From Parapedobacter pyrenivorans (GTDB lineage: Bacteria > Bacteroidota > Bacteroidia > Sphingobacteriales > Sphingobacteriaceae), in NCBI RefSeq assembly GCF_014636865.1, contig NZ_BMER01000001.1, forward strand, positions 1,228,718 through 1,292,717: a DNA stretch of 64,000 bases, given 5' to 3'. The notes below the pieces were generated by a model, which was not told the origin of the DNA, did not search any database, and worked only from the letters and a program-made list of their open reading frames with translations. Each line of letters begins with the position of its first letter. Position 1 is the first letter of the stretch. This document shows positions 36,263 through 45,060 of this stretch, piece by piece. The position numbers and the translations under genes are program-made.

Positions 36263-37510
36263 ATGAAGAAAATGATAAACCCCCGTCGCATTTGCAGACC
36301 CCTGCCGGTTCTTGCACTCTGCTTGTTTTTAAATTTCTCGCTCGTGGAAAGGACGGAACGCCTTCCATTCCGCGTGCAAACCGAAGTTGCCCATCAGGCG
36401 TTGAATCCAACATTCGCATGGTTCCATCCCCGTGCAGCTGCTATACCTGGGTATGGTGAAGATGGGAAACCTGCGGTGATGATGACGCTGCAAAAACACC
36501 TTAAAGTCAGCGATTTTTATTCCGGACTGTACTACATGAGAACCAATGACCTTGGCAAAACCTGGACCGATCCCATCGAGGTGCCCGAACTGGCGTGGAC
36601 CTATGAGCCGGATGGTACGACCGTCAGCGTTGCCGATGTGACGCCCGGATGGCATGAAAAGACGGGGAAGCTGCTCGGCATTGGGATCAAAGTGAGGTAT
36701 GATAAAGCGGGGAAACAACTGGTTAACGAACCCCGCGCCCGTGATGCCCATTATACGGTATTTGATCCGGTAGAGAATAGTTGGACTCCTTGGCGGGCGA
36801 TAGCGGGCATCCCCGAGGAAAATGGGAAGTTCTTTTCGGTTAACCCCGGTTGTACACAATGGTTGGTTAAGCCAAATGGAAATATATTGCTACCCATTTA
36901 CTTCCGGGGTCCGGGCGGAGGGGATTACTCCGTTACGGTGCTGGAGTGTTCGTTTGATGGTTTGACATTATCCTATCTGCAACACGGTACGGAAATGACC
37001 GTGGAAGGAGGCCGAGGTCTCGTCGAACCGTCGCTGGCCTTTTATGACGACACCTATTACCTGACCTTGAGAAACGATAAAGCTGCATATGTGACGACAA
37101 GCAGGGATGGGTTAAACTGGGAGGAATTTAGGCCCTGGAAATTTGACAACGGAGAAGTACTGGGCAGCTACAATACGCAAGCACATTGGTTGGTGCACAG
37201 CGACGGACTGTTTTTGTCTTATACAAGAAAGGGGGCAGATAACGACCACATCATGCGCAATCGGGCACCCTTGTTTTTGGCGCAGGTAAACCCAGAAGAA
37301 CTGCACGTTATCCGGGCTACCGAGCAGATACTGATGTCGGAGCGCGGCGTTATGCTGGGTAATTTTGGCGCCTCATCGATTACAAAGGATGAATCATGGG
37401 TTACCGATGCGGAATTCATGATTGGTGATGAGCCCCATCCAAGAGGTGCCAATGGGACCTTATGGAATGCCCGGATTATCTGGGGAAAAGAGAATAAACT
37501 GGTATTTTGA
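36263..37510 (+). CDS. Sialidase-like beta-propeller protein 4
   Basis: 415 residues with an N-terminal hydrophobic signal (PLPVLALCLFLNFSLV). Propeller repeats include TNDLGKTW and SRDGLNW. Clear Asp boxes are fewer than in the other three propellers, so it is the most divergent. Extended segments GLVEPSLAFYDDTYYLTLR and RGANGTLWNARI are typical of uncharacterised sialidase-fold proteins. ATG 36263 is 1 bp after the SDR stop. Hydrolase activity is uncertain. Confidence 0.8.
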   Translation: MKKMINPRRICRPLPVLALCLFLNFSLVERTERLPFRVQTEVAHQALNPTFAWFHPRAAAIPGYGEDGKPAVMMTLQKHLKVSDFYSGLYYMRTNDLGKTWTDPIEVPELAWTYEPDGTTVSVADVTPGWHEKTGKLLGIGIKVRYDKAGKQLVNEPRARDAHYTVFDPVENSWTPWRAIAGIPEENGKFFSVNPGCTQWLVKPNGNILLPIYFRGPGGGDYSVTVLECSFDGLTLSYLQHGTEMTVEGGRGLVEPSLAFYDDTYYLTLRNDKAAYVTTSRDGLNWEEFRPWKFDNGEVLGSYNTQAHWLVHSDGLFLSYTRKGADNDHIMRNRAPLFLAQVNPEELHVIRATEQILMSERGVMLGNFGASSITKDESWVTDAEFMIGDEPHPRGANGTLWNARIIWGKENKLVF

Positions 37511-38622
37511 AAGGAATTTGGACCTATCACGAACTACTCCCGGAGGTGGAGAATCGTGCGCGGATGTCGCTCGGGGAGGGACATACGCCCTTGGTGAAAT
37601 CACGGTTTATCGGTCCGGCGCTCGGATTGGATAACCTGTACTTCAAATTGGAAAACCTGAACCCTACGGGGTCCTACAAAGACCGATTTGCGGCCATGGC
37701 CCTATCACGTTTTGTGCAGCAGGGCGTGAAGGTCTGCTTGGCGACATCGAGCGGAAATACCGGGGCTGCCCTCGCTGCGTACTGCGCTGCGGCACAACTG
37801 CCATGCATCATGGCCATTGTGGACGGCGCCCCCGAAGGCAAGCTTCAGCAAATGCGAGTGTACGGAGCTGCAACGCTGATGGTGAAGGATTTTGGCAGAA
37901 GTCCTGCGGTGACCGATCAGGTCATGACGATGCTTGGGCGCCTGGCCGAAGAACAACAAACCTCCGTGCAGATCAGTGCATACTGCTTTTGCCCGGAGGC
38001 GATGGAAGGGGTGCAGACCATTGCCTATGAGATTGCTGAGGCGTTTGACGAAGGGGCGCAGGTGTTTGTGCCCGCCGGCGGGGGCGGGCTAACTTTGGCG
38101 GTTGCGCGTGGCTTTGAGCGCTGGAAGCAACAGCATGAAACCGCCCGCCATCACGTGGTGCACTGCGTGCAGCCGGAAGGTAATGACACGATTGTCTCGG
38201 CATTGGCAAGCGGGCAGATGCATCCCACGGCTGTGCCGCATAGTGAGACAGCCATCAGTGGTTTGCAGGTGCCGAATGTATTGGATGGCCTTGAAGTCAT
38301 CGCTGCGTGCCGGAGAAGCGGCGGCACGGGGTTTGGCGTCCAGGACGAACACGTGTGGGAATGCCAGGATTGGCTGGCGAAAAAGGAAGGGATTTTTTGC
38401 GAACCCGCCGGAGCCGTGGCTTTGGCAGGCGTACGCCGTGCGCTGGCCGAGGGATCGTTAGCCCCCGAGCAACCCATCGTTTGCCTGATAACAGGACACG
38501 GCTTTAAGGATATGCAGCGCGCGTCAGTCATGGCGTCGACCAGCGGAAATGCTTATTTGGCCAATGAGGCAGGACTTAAGAATTACATCATACAATTAAT
38601 AACTAAGAAGAATGAACGATAA
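37507..38622 (+). CDS. Threonine-synthase-like PLP-dependent enzyme
   Basis: 371-residue fold-type II PLP enzyme. The catalytic Lys is in NPTGSYKDRFA, the phosphate loop is GGGG in FVPAGGGGLTL, and SSGNTGAAL is the family Ser-Ser-Gly-Asn motif. It resembles threonine synthase or diaminopropionate ammonia-lyase and may catalyse beta- or gamma-elimination. The start appears to be TTG 37507, which overlaps the previous TGA; the next ATG (37564) would remove the conserved LWxYxxLLP-like N-terminus. Placement in a sugar operon beside RidA and an aminotransferase is unusual for this family. Confidence 0.88.
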   Translation: MKGIWTYHELLPEVENRARMSLGEGHTPLVKSRFIGPALGLDNLYFKLENLNPTGSYKDRFAAMALSRFVQQGVKVCLATSSGNTGAALAAYCAAAQLPCIMAIVDGAPEGKLQQMRVYGAATLMVKDFGRSPAVTDQVMTMLGRLAEEQQTSVQISAYCFCPEAMEGVQTIAYEIAEAFDEGAQVFVPAGGGGLTLAVARGFERWKQQHETARHHVVHCVQPEGNDTIVSALASGQMHPTAVPHSETAISGLQVPNVLDGLEVIAACRRSGGTGFGVQDEHVWECQDWLAKKEGIFCEPAGAVALAGVRRALAEGSLAPEQPIVCLITGHGFKDMQRASVMASTSGNAYLANEAGLKNYIIQLITKKNER

Positions 38623-39505
38623 ATTAAGTGGATTGTGGCCCGCCATGTTTACGCCGGTAACGGATGACGGGGAACCGGCTATTGACCAGCTGGAAGCGTT
38701 GACCGATTTGTTGATCGGGCAGGGACTGGATGGGCTGTACATACTGGGTTCGACCGGACAGGGCGTGCTTTTTACCGAAGCGCAACGCAAGCAGGTGGCA
38801 GAAAGGGTATTGTCGGTAACCGCCGGACGTGTGCCCGTGATGGTGCAGGTGGGTGCACTGACTTCCGCCGAATCGGTACGACTGGCGCAACATGCCGAAG
38901 ACGCTGGCGCCGATGCAGTCTCCTCGGTTGGGCCTATTTACTTTACCGGAAACTCGGCAACGGCACTGGAACACTACCGGCAAATCGCAGCGGCTACCGC
39001 ACTGCCGTTCTTTCCTTATCAACTGGGCAACAATACGATGGGCGATATTCCGTCATTTATTGATCAATTGCTGGAAATGCCGAATGTAACCGGTATGAAG
39101 CTGACTACAGGGCAGTTGCTGGAAATCAGTACCATAAATTTACACGCTGGCGAACGGTTGCGCTTATTCAGCGGCGCGGACGAATTGATGTGCCATGCGT
39201 CGCTATGCGGCACCTGCGGCGCAATCGGTACATTTTATAACTTATGGGGTGAGGTGTGCCAACAGGTATTGTCGGATTTTCAAAATGGAAATTTCGAACG
39301 TGGAAAAGCGTTTATGTTGGAATTCCAGCGGATTATTTTGTTTGTCTTGCCCAATATCTGGACCTTTCTCAGGAAAGCGATGTTGCTCAAGTATGGTGTT
39401 GATATCGGTGCGACCAAGGCACCGCTCGGCACGATGCAACAGGAGTGGGCGGATGAGGAAGTACGACGCATTCTGGACAAGATGGATGCATTTTTAATAA
39501 ACTAA
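38612..39505 (+). CDS. N-acetylneuraminate-lyase-like aldolase 2
   Basis: 297-residue DapA/NanA-family enzyme. GSTGQGV matches the GSTGE carboxylate site with Glu replaced by Gln, the catalytic Tyr lies in FFPYQLGN, the Schiff-base Lys in GMKLTTGQ, and GTFYN corresponds to the NAL GSTYN segment. It is closer to NAL than the aldolase at 29174. Likely cleaves a nonulosonic or hexulosonic acid into pyruvate and an amino sugar. It overlaps the PLP enzyme by 11 bases. Confidence 0.9.
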   Translation: MNDKLSGLWPAMFTPVTDDGEPAIDQLEALTDLLIGQGLDGLYILGSTGQGVLFTEAQRKQVAERVLSVTAGRVPVMVQVGALTSAESVRLAQHAEDAGADAVSSVGPIYFTGNSATALEHYRQIAAATALPFFPYQLGNNTMGDIPSFIDQLLEMPNVTGMKLTTGQLLEISTINLHAGERLRLFSGADELMCHASLCGTCGAIGTFYNLWGEVCQQVLSDFQNGNFERGKAFMLEFQRIILFVLPNIWTFLRKAMLLKYGVDIGATKAPLGTMQQEWADEEVRRILDKMDAFLIN

Positions 39506-39517
39506 TCGAACAGGGAT

Positions 39518-39901
39518 ATGGAGGAGAAAAAGTATATTTCAGGAACGGGCGTGCCACAGAGTTTTCTGCCGTTTTCGCCAGCTGTGCAAGCCGGACCGTA
39601 TGTGTTTATTTCAGGACAGGCGTCCGTGGATGACCAAGGAGCTATTGTAAAGGGTACTTTTGAGGAAGAATGCCGGCGATCGTTTGATAACCTGGGAAAG
39701 ATACTTGCGGCGGCTGGCTTAGGGTTCGAAGACGTGGTGCAGGTGCGGAATTATGTCGGGCAGCAAAGCGACCTTGCGCAATTTAATGCGATTTATAAGG
39801 AATATTTCAAGAGTCCGTATCCGGCAAGGACCACGCTGATGGGCTGTTTGGGCGACTTGCTGAAATTTGAAGTGGATGCCGTGGCGATGGTAAAAAAGTA
39901 A
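39518..39901 (+). CDS. RidA/YjgF-family enamine/imine deaminase
   Basis: 127 residues, complete. The substrate-binding Arg lies in PYPARTTLMG and the segment VRNYV precedes it, as in RidA. These proteins hydrolyse 2-aminoacrylate and other imines made by PLP-dependent eliminases. Its position two genes after the threonine-synthase-like enzyme therefore supports elimination chemistry in the pathway. Confidence 0.92.
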   Translation: MEEKKYISGTGVPQSFLPFSPAVQAGPYVFISGQASVDDQGAIVKGTFEEECRRSFDNLGKILAAAGLGFEDVVQVRNYVGQQSDLAQFNAIYKEYFKSPYPARTTLMGCLGDLLKFEVDAVAMVKK

Positions 39902-39903
39902 GC

Positions 39904-41370
39904 ATGAGTTTCCGGGTAGCCTTGATAGGGATTTATCACGAGTCGAATACGTTTATCGACACCTTGACTTATGCGGCTGATTTCCGGAATAGCCATTGGC
40001 TGTGGGGAGCCGACATCCGGAACGAATATCGGGATGCTCACCATGAAATCGGGGGAATGCTTGAGGTGATGGATCGGGAAGGGGTCGAGGTGATTCCCGT
40101 TGTATTTGCCGAGGCAACGCCAGGGGGTGTGGTACACCATGAGGCGTATCGGGCGCTATTGGATGAGATACTGGAGGGACTGCAGCGTGCAATGCCGATA
40201 GACGGTTGTCTGGTCGTGCCGCATGGAGCGGGAGTTAGCGAACAGGAACGCGACATGGATGGGCATTGGCTGGAAGCGGTGCGCAGGATGGTGGGACCTG
40301 AAGTACCCGTAGTAGGTACGCTGGACCTTCATGCCAATGTGAGCGAGCGGATGGTCGATGTGACCGACGGACTGGTTGTGTATAAACGGAATCCCCACCT
40401 CGACCAGCGCGAGCGAGGCAAAGAAGCTGCGGAGCTGATGATCCGTTGCCTGCGGGAAAGAACGAAGCTTTTTCAGAAACTGGTGCAACTGCCGCTGGCA
40501 ATCAGTATCGAACAGCAGGGCACGGATGTGCAGCCCTGCAAAGGGATATACGAATATGCCCGACAGCTCGAGAAAGAAGATGGCGTGTGCTCCGTGAGCG
40601 TGGCGCTGGGATTTCCCTATGCCGATGTGCCGGAGATGGGTAGTTCGATCATCGTGGTGACCGAGGGCGATGCCGCGCTGGCGGATCGCATTGCGCAACA
40701 GCTGGAAGCGTATATCCTCGAGCGAAAGTCTGGCTTTGTAGGCGACAAGATCGGCGTGGCGGAAGCCGTGGCGAAACTGCCCCACTTGCCGAAGTCCGTG
40801 CTGTTGCTGGATATGGGCGACAACATTGGCGGGGGTACACCCGGTAATGGGCTGGCGCTCGTGAAGGCGTTGGAAACCCGTGGGCTGCGGTATTTCAGTT
40901 ATCAACACGATGCCGCCGCGGTGAGGGATGCAGCCGCGGTGCCGGTTGGCGCTTCTTTCGATCTTTGCCTTTCCGGCTTTGACGAAGAAGGACGAAAACC
41001 CTGGAAACAACGAGTGACACTAAAAGACCGGGTGGCTGGAAAATTTACGGAACAGACCCCAAGACATGGCGGGCAGGTCCGGTTTGACATGGGCGAAACC
41101 TTGATCATTGGTACGGAAGGCGGCGGTACCCTAATGGTGAGTACGTTGCGTATCCCACCCTTCAGCCTCCGGCAGCTGACGGCTTTTGGCCTCGATCCGG
41201 AAGCGTTCGATGTGTTGGTGGCCAAAGGAGTCAACGCGCCGCTGGCTGCGTACGGGCCGGTTTGCCGGAGCGTCCTGCAAGTGGATACGCCCGGCCCAAG
41301 CCGGGCGGACATGAGCAAACTGCCTTATCGATTCCGGCGGAAACCGCTTTTCCCTTTTGAATCTATATAG
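39904..41370 (+). CDS. M81/MlrC-family metallohydrolase
   Basis: 488 residues, cytosolic. Metal-binding and active-site motifs of the MlrC/M81 family: YHESNTF at the N-terminus, PHGAG, TLDLHANV and MGDNIGGGTPGNG. The prototype opens linearised microcystin peptides, but most members occur in amino-acid or amide catabolic operons. Here it may hydrolyse an amide or peptide bond on the substrate. It starts 2 bp after ridA. Confidence 0.9.
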   Translation: MSFRVALIGIYHESNTFIDTLTYAADFRNSHWLWGADIRNEYRDAHHEIGGMLEVMDREGVEVIPVVFAEATPGGVVHHEAYRALLDEILEGLQRAMPIDGCLVVPHGAGVSEQERDMDGHWLEAVRRMVGPEVPVVGTLDLHANVSERMVDVTDGLVVYKRNPHLDQRERGKEAAELMIRCLRERTKLFQKLVQLPLAISIEQQGTDVQPCKGIYEYARQLEKEDGVCSVSVALGFPYADVPEMGSSIIVVTEGDAALADRIAQQLEAYILERKSGFVGDKIGVAEAVAKLPHLPKSVLLLDMGDNIGGGTPGNGLALVKALETRGLRYFSYQHDAAAVRDAAAVPVGASFDLCLSGFDEEGRKPWKQRVTLKDRVAGKFTEQTPRHGGQVRFDMGETLIIGTEGGGTLMVSTLRIPPFSLRQLTAFGLDPEAFDVLVAKGVNAPLAAYGPVCRSVLQVDTPGPSRADMSKLPYRFRRKPLFPFESI

Positions 41371-41371
41371 C

Positions 41372-42214
41372 ATGGCAATTGATTTCACGAAGCAGATAAG
41401 CGTTCGCCGGGAAGTCCTGTTTGAAGGCGCATTTTACACCGAGGGACCGGTCTGTGACGACAAGGGTGGTGTTTATTTTACGGACCTGACGGGTGGAGCT
41501 ATTTGGTATTGGCACGTAGAAACGGGCGCATCGCGCTGTGTGGAGGGAGGATGGCCCAATGGGCAAGCCCGAGACGCGAAGGGCAATTGGCTGGTATGCG
41601 ACAGCAAAACCCGGCAATTGAGGCGCTATGATGCCAAAGGGAATTTTACGGGCAATGCCATCGACGGGCATTGTGCCGGCAAATCGGTGACAACACCGAA
41701 CGACGTCATTACAGACAGCCGGGGCGGTTTTTATTTTACAGATTCGGTGCGCCATCGGGGCTATGTGTTTTACCAATCGAACACGGGTGAAGAACGTATC
41801 GTGGCGGAAGGATTGGACTATCCGAACGGCCTTGTACTTTCCGCTGACGAGCAACATCTTTTCGTGGCAGAGAGTTATGCCAACCGGTTGATCCGCATCC
41901 GGTTGCACGGGCCGGGTGATGCAAAAGGCTGGGACGCATTTTGTGAGTTACCACACCACACGTCTGGGCTTCCGCAGGCAAATCTGCCCGATGGCCTGGC
42001 AATTGACAGATCGGGACAGGTGTGGGTAGCCCACTACGGGATGGGTGCCCTTCAGGTGGTGGACAATCAAGGGAATTTACGCGCATCCATTCCAACGGGG
42101 ATTCCGTTGACCAGCAACGTCTGCTTGTTGGGGCCGGGCTGTGCCATCGTTACCGGTGGTGATGCCGAACCGGGCCCGGGAAAGGTTGTGAAATTAACGC
42201 TTGAGAACAAATGA
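41372..42214 (+). CDS. SMP-30/gluconolactonase-family lactonase
   Basis: 280-residue six-bladed propeller. Characteristic metal-site segments: FYTEGPV (Glu), TPNDVITDSRGGFYFTDS (Asn), YPNGLVLSADEQ (Asn) and NLPDGLAID (Asp). Probably hydrolyses a sugar lactone generated by one of the operon dehydrogenases. ATG 41372 is 1 bp after the M81 stop; a slightly longer frame is not needed. Cytosolic, no signal visible. Confidence 0.9.
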   Translation: MAIDFTKQISVRREVLFEGAFYTEGPVCDDKGGVYFTDLTGGAIWYWHVETGASRCVEGGWPNGQARDAKGNWLVCDSKTRQLRRYDAKGNFTGNAIDGHCAGKSVTTPNDVITDSRGGFYFTDSVRHRGYVFYQSNTGEERIVAEGLDYPNGLVLSADEQHLFVAESYANRLIRIRLHGPGDAKGWDAFCELPHHTSGLPQANLPDGLAIDRSGQVWVAHYGMGALQVVDNQGNLRASIPTGIPLTSNVCLLGPGCAIVTGGDAEPGPGKVVKLTLENK

Positions 42215-43314
42215 ACACGACGAATAAACTAATTTCGATGATCGGATTGATCGTAACGACGATGATAACGTATGAGACGAGGGCGCAGGAACCCATTGTG
42301 TGGTCAGAATTGCCACCATTGCCCGATACCGCAGGGCGTGCGGGCATGTTTGCCGGGGTAAGCCAGGGGCGTCTGTTCTCCATGGGAGGGGCTAATTTTC
42401 CGGATGGATATCCGTGGGAAGGAGGGCGGAAGAAATGGCACAACGATATCTTCATGCTGGAAGCCGGTGCCAACCAATGGCGGCAGTTAGCCGACGTATT
42501 GCCCGGTGGATTGGCCTATGGCGTGTCGGTATCTTACAAGGATTGTATTTTTCTGGTGGGCGGGAGCACGGCTACCTTACATAGTGACGAAACGTGGTTA
42601 TTGCGATGGGGAAATGGCATACTGGACATGGAAGCAGGACCGCGGCTTCCCCATCCACTGGCGAATATGGCTGGAACAAGGGTGGGTTCGTTGCTGATTG
42701 TGGTGGGTGGAATGGACAAGCCGGATGGGGCACCGCTTCTTTGCTGTTATGGTCTGGATCTGGATGCGCCGGATAACGGGTGGTTTGCGTTGCCGGAGTG
42801 GCCGGGTGAAGGGCGGATTTTTCCGGTTACGGGAAGCTTCGCGGGTAAATTTTACCTCTTCAGCGGCGAGAACAAGAAACGGAATGCCGTAGGGTTGGAC
42901 CAACGGCATATCTTCCAGGATGCATTTTGTTTTGCACCTGCAAAGACCGGTAACCGCTGGAGCGGCGAGTGGCATCGGCTGAGTGATCTGCCGGTGGGCA
43001 TGTCGGCAGGAGCAAACCCCGCGCCACTGGTAGCCGGCCGGGCATTCCTCTTCTGGGGAGGCGTGGATCGGCTAACGGCTCTGCATTCCGTTCCGCAGGC
43101 ACATCCCGGCATTGGCGGAGAGTTGCTTTGGTATAATCCGGAAACAGATCGCTGGGGGTATGACGAAGGGATGGAAAGGGAGCCCGGCCGGGTAACACTT
43201 CCGACGGTCAACTGGAATGGCCGGACCTATTACATCAGTGGTGAAGTTAAACCGGGTATCCGCACGAATCGGATAACCGGAGTGACAGCAGAAAAAAAAC
43301 AGCAAAAGCCATGA
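42211..43314 (+). CDS. NanM-like Kelch-repeat sialate epimerase (cyclically permuted mutarotase family)
   Basis: 367 residues with a signal peptide ending ETRAQ and Kelch repeats: SMGGANFPDG, FLVGGSTATLHSD, IVVGGMDKPDG, FLFWGGV. The opening LPPLPDTAGRAGMFAGVS is typical of N-acetylneuraminate epimerase NanM, which interconverts sialic-acid anomers in the periplasm. It supports a free ulosonic acid as pathway intermediate. ATGA overlaps with both neighbours indicate coupling. Confidence 0.9.
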   Translation: MNTTNKLISMIGLIVTTMITYETRAQEPIVWSELPPLPDTAGRAGMFAGVSQGRLFSMGGANFPDGYPWEGGRKKWHNDIFMLEAGANQWRQLADVLPGGLAYGVSVSYKDCIFLVGGSTATLHSDETWLLRWGNGILDMEAGPRLPHPLANMAGTRVGSLLIVVGGMDKPDGAPLLCCYGLDLDAPDNGWFALPEWPGEGRIFPVTGSFAGKFYLFSGENKKRNAVGLDQRHIFQDAFCFAPAKTGNRWSGEWHRLSDLPVGMSAGANPAPLVAGRAFLFWGGVDRLTALHSVPQAHPGIGGELLWYNPETDRWGYDEGMEREPGRVTLPTVNWNGRTYYISGEVKPGIRTNRITGVTAEKKQQKP

Positions 43315-44225
43315 AGGTATCACCACTTACATTGGGGACGGTCCAGTTGGGTTTAAACTACGGGATAGCCAACGACGGCGGCAAGCCGGATAGGGCGGTG
43401 GGCGAAGCGATACTGAAAGCGGCGGTGCAATCGGGGATCACCACGTGGGATACTTCCCGGTACTATGGCAATTCGGAAGAGGTAATCGGTAATTTCTTGG
43501 CCGCCAACAGCCAAGACGCGGCAGAATTGCTGGTCGTCAGTAAATTTAAATGGAGCGCTGCGGCGATGGTCGATTTGCAGAAAGCCCGGCAAGAAGCAAA
43601 AGATAACGTACGGCAAAGCCTGAAAGCACTGGGTATCCCGGTGCTACCTATCTTGCTTTACCACCAGGGTAAGGATGAGCCCATTGAGCAGTTGATCCGG
43701 TTTCTGCCGATGGTGGTAACGGAGCTTCAGGAAGAGGGGTTGATCCGCAAAGGAGGGATATCGCTGTATTATCCAGACGAGGCAATGGCCATCGTGGATG
43801 AACGTTCGTTGCAAGCGGTACAGGTGCCGGTCAATATTTTTGACCAGCGCGTGGTCCGCAACGGCGGGTTGGCACGGATGAAGGAGCGGGGAAGTTTGGT
43901 ATTTGCCCGCAGTGTCTTTTTGCAGGGACTTTTCTTTTTGGACGAGGGCAGCGTTCCGCCGCACCTTCAAGCAGCCATACCCTTTTTGCAACGGCTGCGG
44001 CAGCTTGCTAAAAAGGCTCAGGTGGATGTTGCTCAACTTGCGTTTTCGTATGTAAGGGATTTGCCAGGTGTAACCAGCGTGGTGTTCGGTGCGGAACATC
44101 CGGATCAGGTAAAACAAAATGCAGTGTTGCAACAGGTACCCGCGCTCCCCTTGGAAATAAGGGAGGAGGCGGCAGACACCTTTCAGCAACTTCCCCTGAA
44201 GGTAATTACCCCGGGGATGTGGTAA
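43311..44225 (+). CDS. Aldo/keto reductase
   Basis: 304-residue TIM-barrel NAD(P)H-dependent reductase. The catalytic tetrad is present: Asp and Tyr in TTWDTSRYYGNSE, Lys in VVSKFKW and His in LLYHQG. Similar to L-galactose dehydrogenase-like AKRs. Probably oxidises or reduces the aldehyde or sugar released by the aldolases. It overlaps the nanM-like gene by four bases. Confidence 0.92.
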   Translation: MKVSPLTLGTVQLGLNYGIANDGGKPDRAVGEAILKAAVQSGITTWDTSRYYGNSEEVIGNFLAANSQDAAELLVVSKFKWSAAAMVDLQKARQEAKDNVRQSLKALGIPVLPILLYHQGKDEPIEQLIRFLPMVVTELQEEGLIRKGGISLYYPDEAMAIVDERSLQAVQVPVNIFDQRVVRNGGLARMKERGSLVFARSVFLQGLFFLDEGSVPPHLQAAIPFLQRLRQLAKKAQVDVAQLAFSYVRDLPGVTSVVFGAEHPDQVKQNAVLQQVPALPLEIREEAADTFQQLPLKVITPGMW

Positions 44226-44245
44226 TTTTTAACGAGTTTGATGAT

Positions 44246-45043
44246 ATGAATGTTCGAGATAGTTTTGATTTAACAGACCGCGTATGCGTGGTAACCGGCG
44301 GTGCGGGATTGTATGGTAAACCCATCGCGTGGGCGCTGGCCGAGGCGGGGGCAAGCGTGGTGATCGCTTCGCGCAATGCGGAGCACTGTCAGGCGGCCGC
44401 GGCCGAACTGGTTGCTGAAGGGTACCAGGCGGTGGGTATGCGACTGGATTTGGGCGAAGAAACGTCCATTGTGCGGCTTGTGGATGATGTTGTAAAACGG
44501 TTTGGACAGCTGGATGTGCTGGTGAACAACGCGGTTTCCCGCGAAGGCTTCAAAACGCTCGACCAGATGGAAAAGTCAGAATGGGAGGCCTCGCAACGGA
44601 TCAATTCAACCGGATTGATGTTGATGACTAAATACGCCGTCCAACACATGGTCACCAACGGCAAAGGGGTGATCATCAATATCGGCTCCATACAAGGGGT
44701 GGTCGGGCCCAATTTTCCGGTCTACGGCGATACGGGCATGACCAGCCCGGTAAACTATACATATGACAAATCGGCGATGGTTGGCTTTACCAAATGGCTC
44801 GCCAATTACTACGGGCAGTATGGGATCCGTGCCAATTGCATCAGTCCCGGTGGATACGGGCCGGGCGTAGAAGAACGATACGGAGACAATGAATTTGTGT
44901 CCAACTACAAGCGGCTAACGCCGCTGGGCAGGTTTGCCGATGAATCAGACATCAAGGGACCGATTGTATTTTTGGCATCTGAGGCATCGCGTTACGTAAC
45001 CGGGCACAATTTGCTCGTAGACGGCGGCTGGACCAGTTGGTAA
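44246..45043 (+). CDS. SDR-family oxidoreductase 2
   Basis: 265 residues. Cofactor loop TGGAGLYGKP (a variant of TGxxxGxG), NNAVS, Ser in NIGSIQG and YxxxK in YTYDKSAM. ATG 44246 is preferred to a GTG at 44219 that overlaps the AKR stop. A second sugar dehydrogenase in the operon, with its own insert around YGDTGMTSPVNYTYD. Confidence 0.92.
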   Translation: MNVRDSFDLTDRVCVVTGGAGLYGKPIAWALAEAGASVVIASRNAEHCQAAAAELVAEGYQAVGMRLDLGEETSIVRLVDDVVKRFGQLDVLVNNAVSREGFKTLDQMEKSEWEASQRINSTGLMLMTKYAVQHMVTNGKGVIINIGSIQGVVGPNFPVYGDTGMTSPVNYTYDKSAMVGFTKWLANYYGQYGIRANCISPGGYGPGVEERYGDNEFVSNYKRLTPLGRFADESDIKGPIVFLASEASRYVTGHNLLVDGGWTSW

Positions 45044-45060
45044 TTTAAAGCAAAAAAGAG

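Noticed and set aside
40156-41010. Long minus-strand open frame (284 codons) opposite the M81 gene
   Set aside because: It is antisense to a well-supported conserved gene, has no recognisable family or ribosome site, and arises from codon bias on the coding strand.
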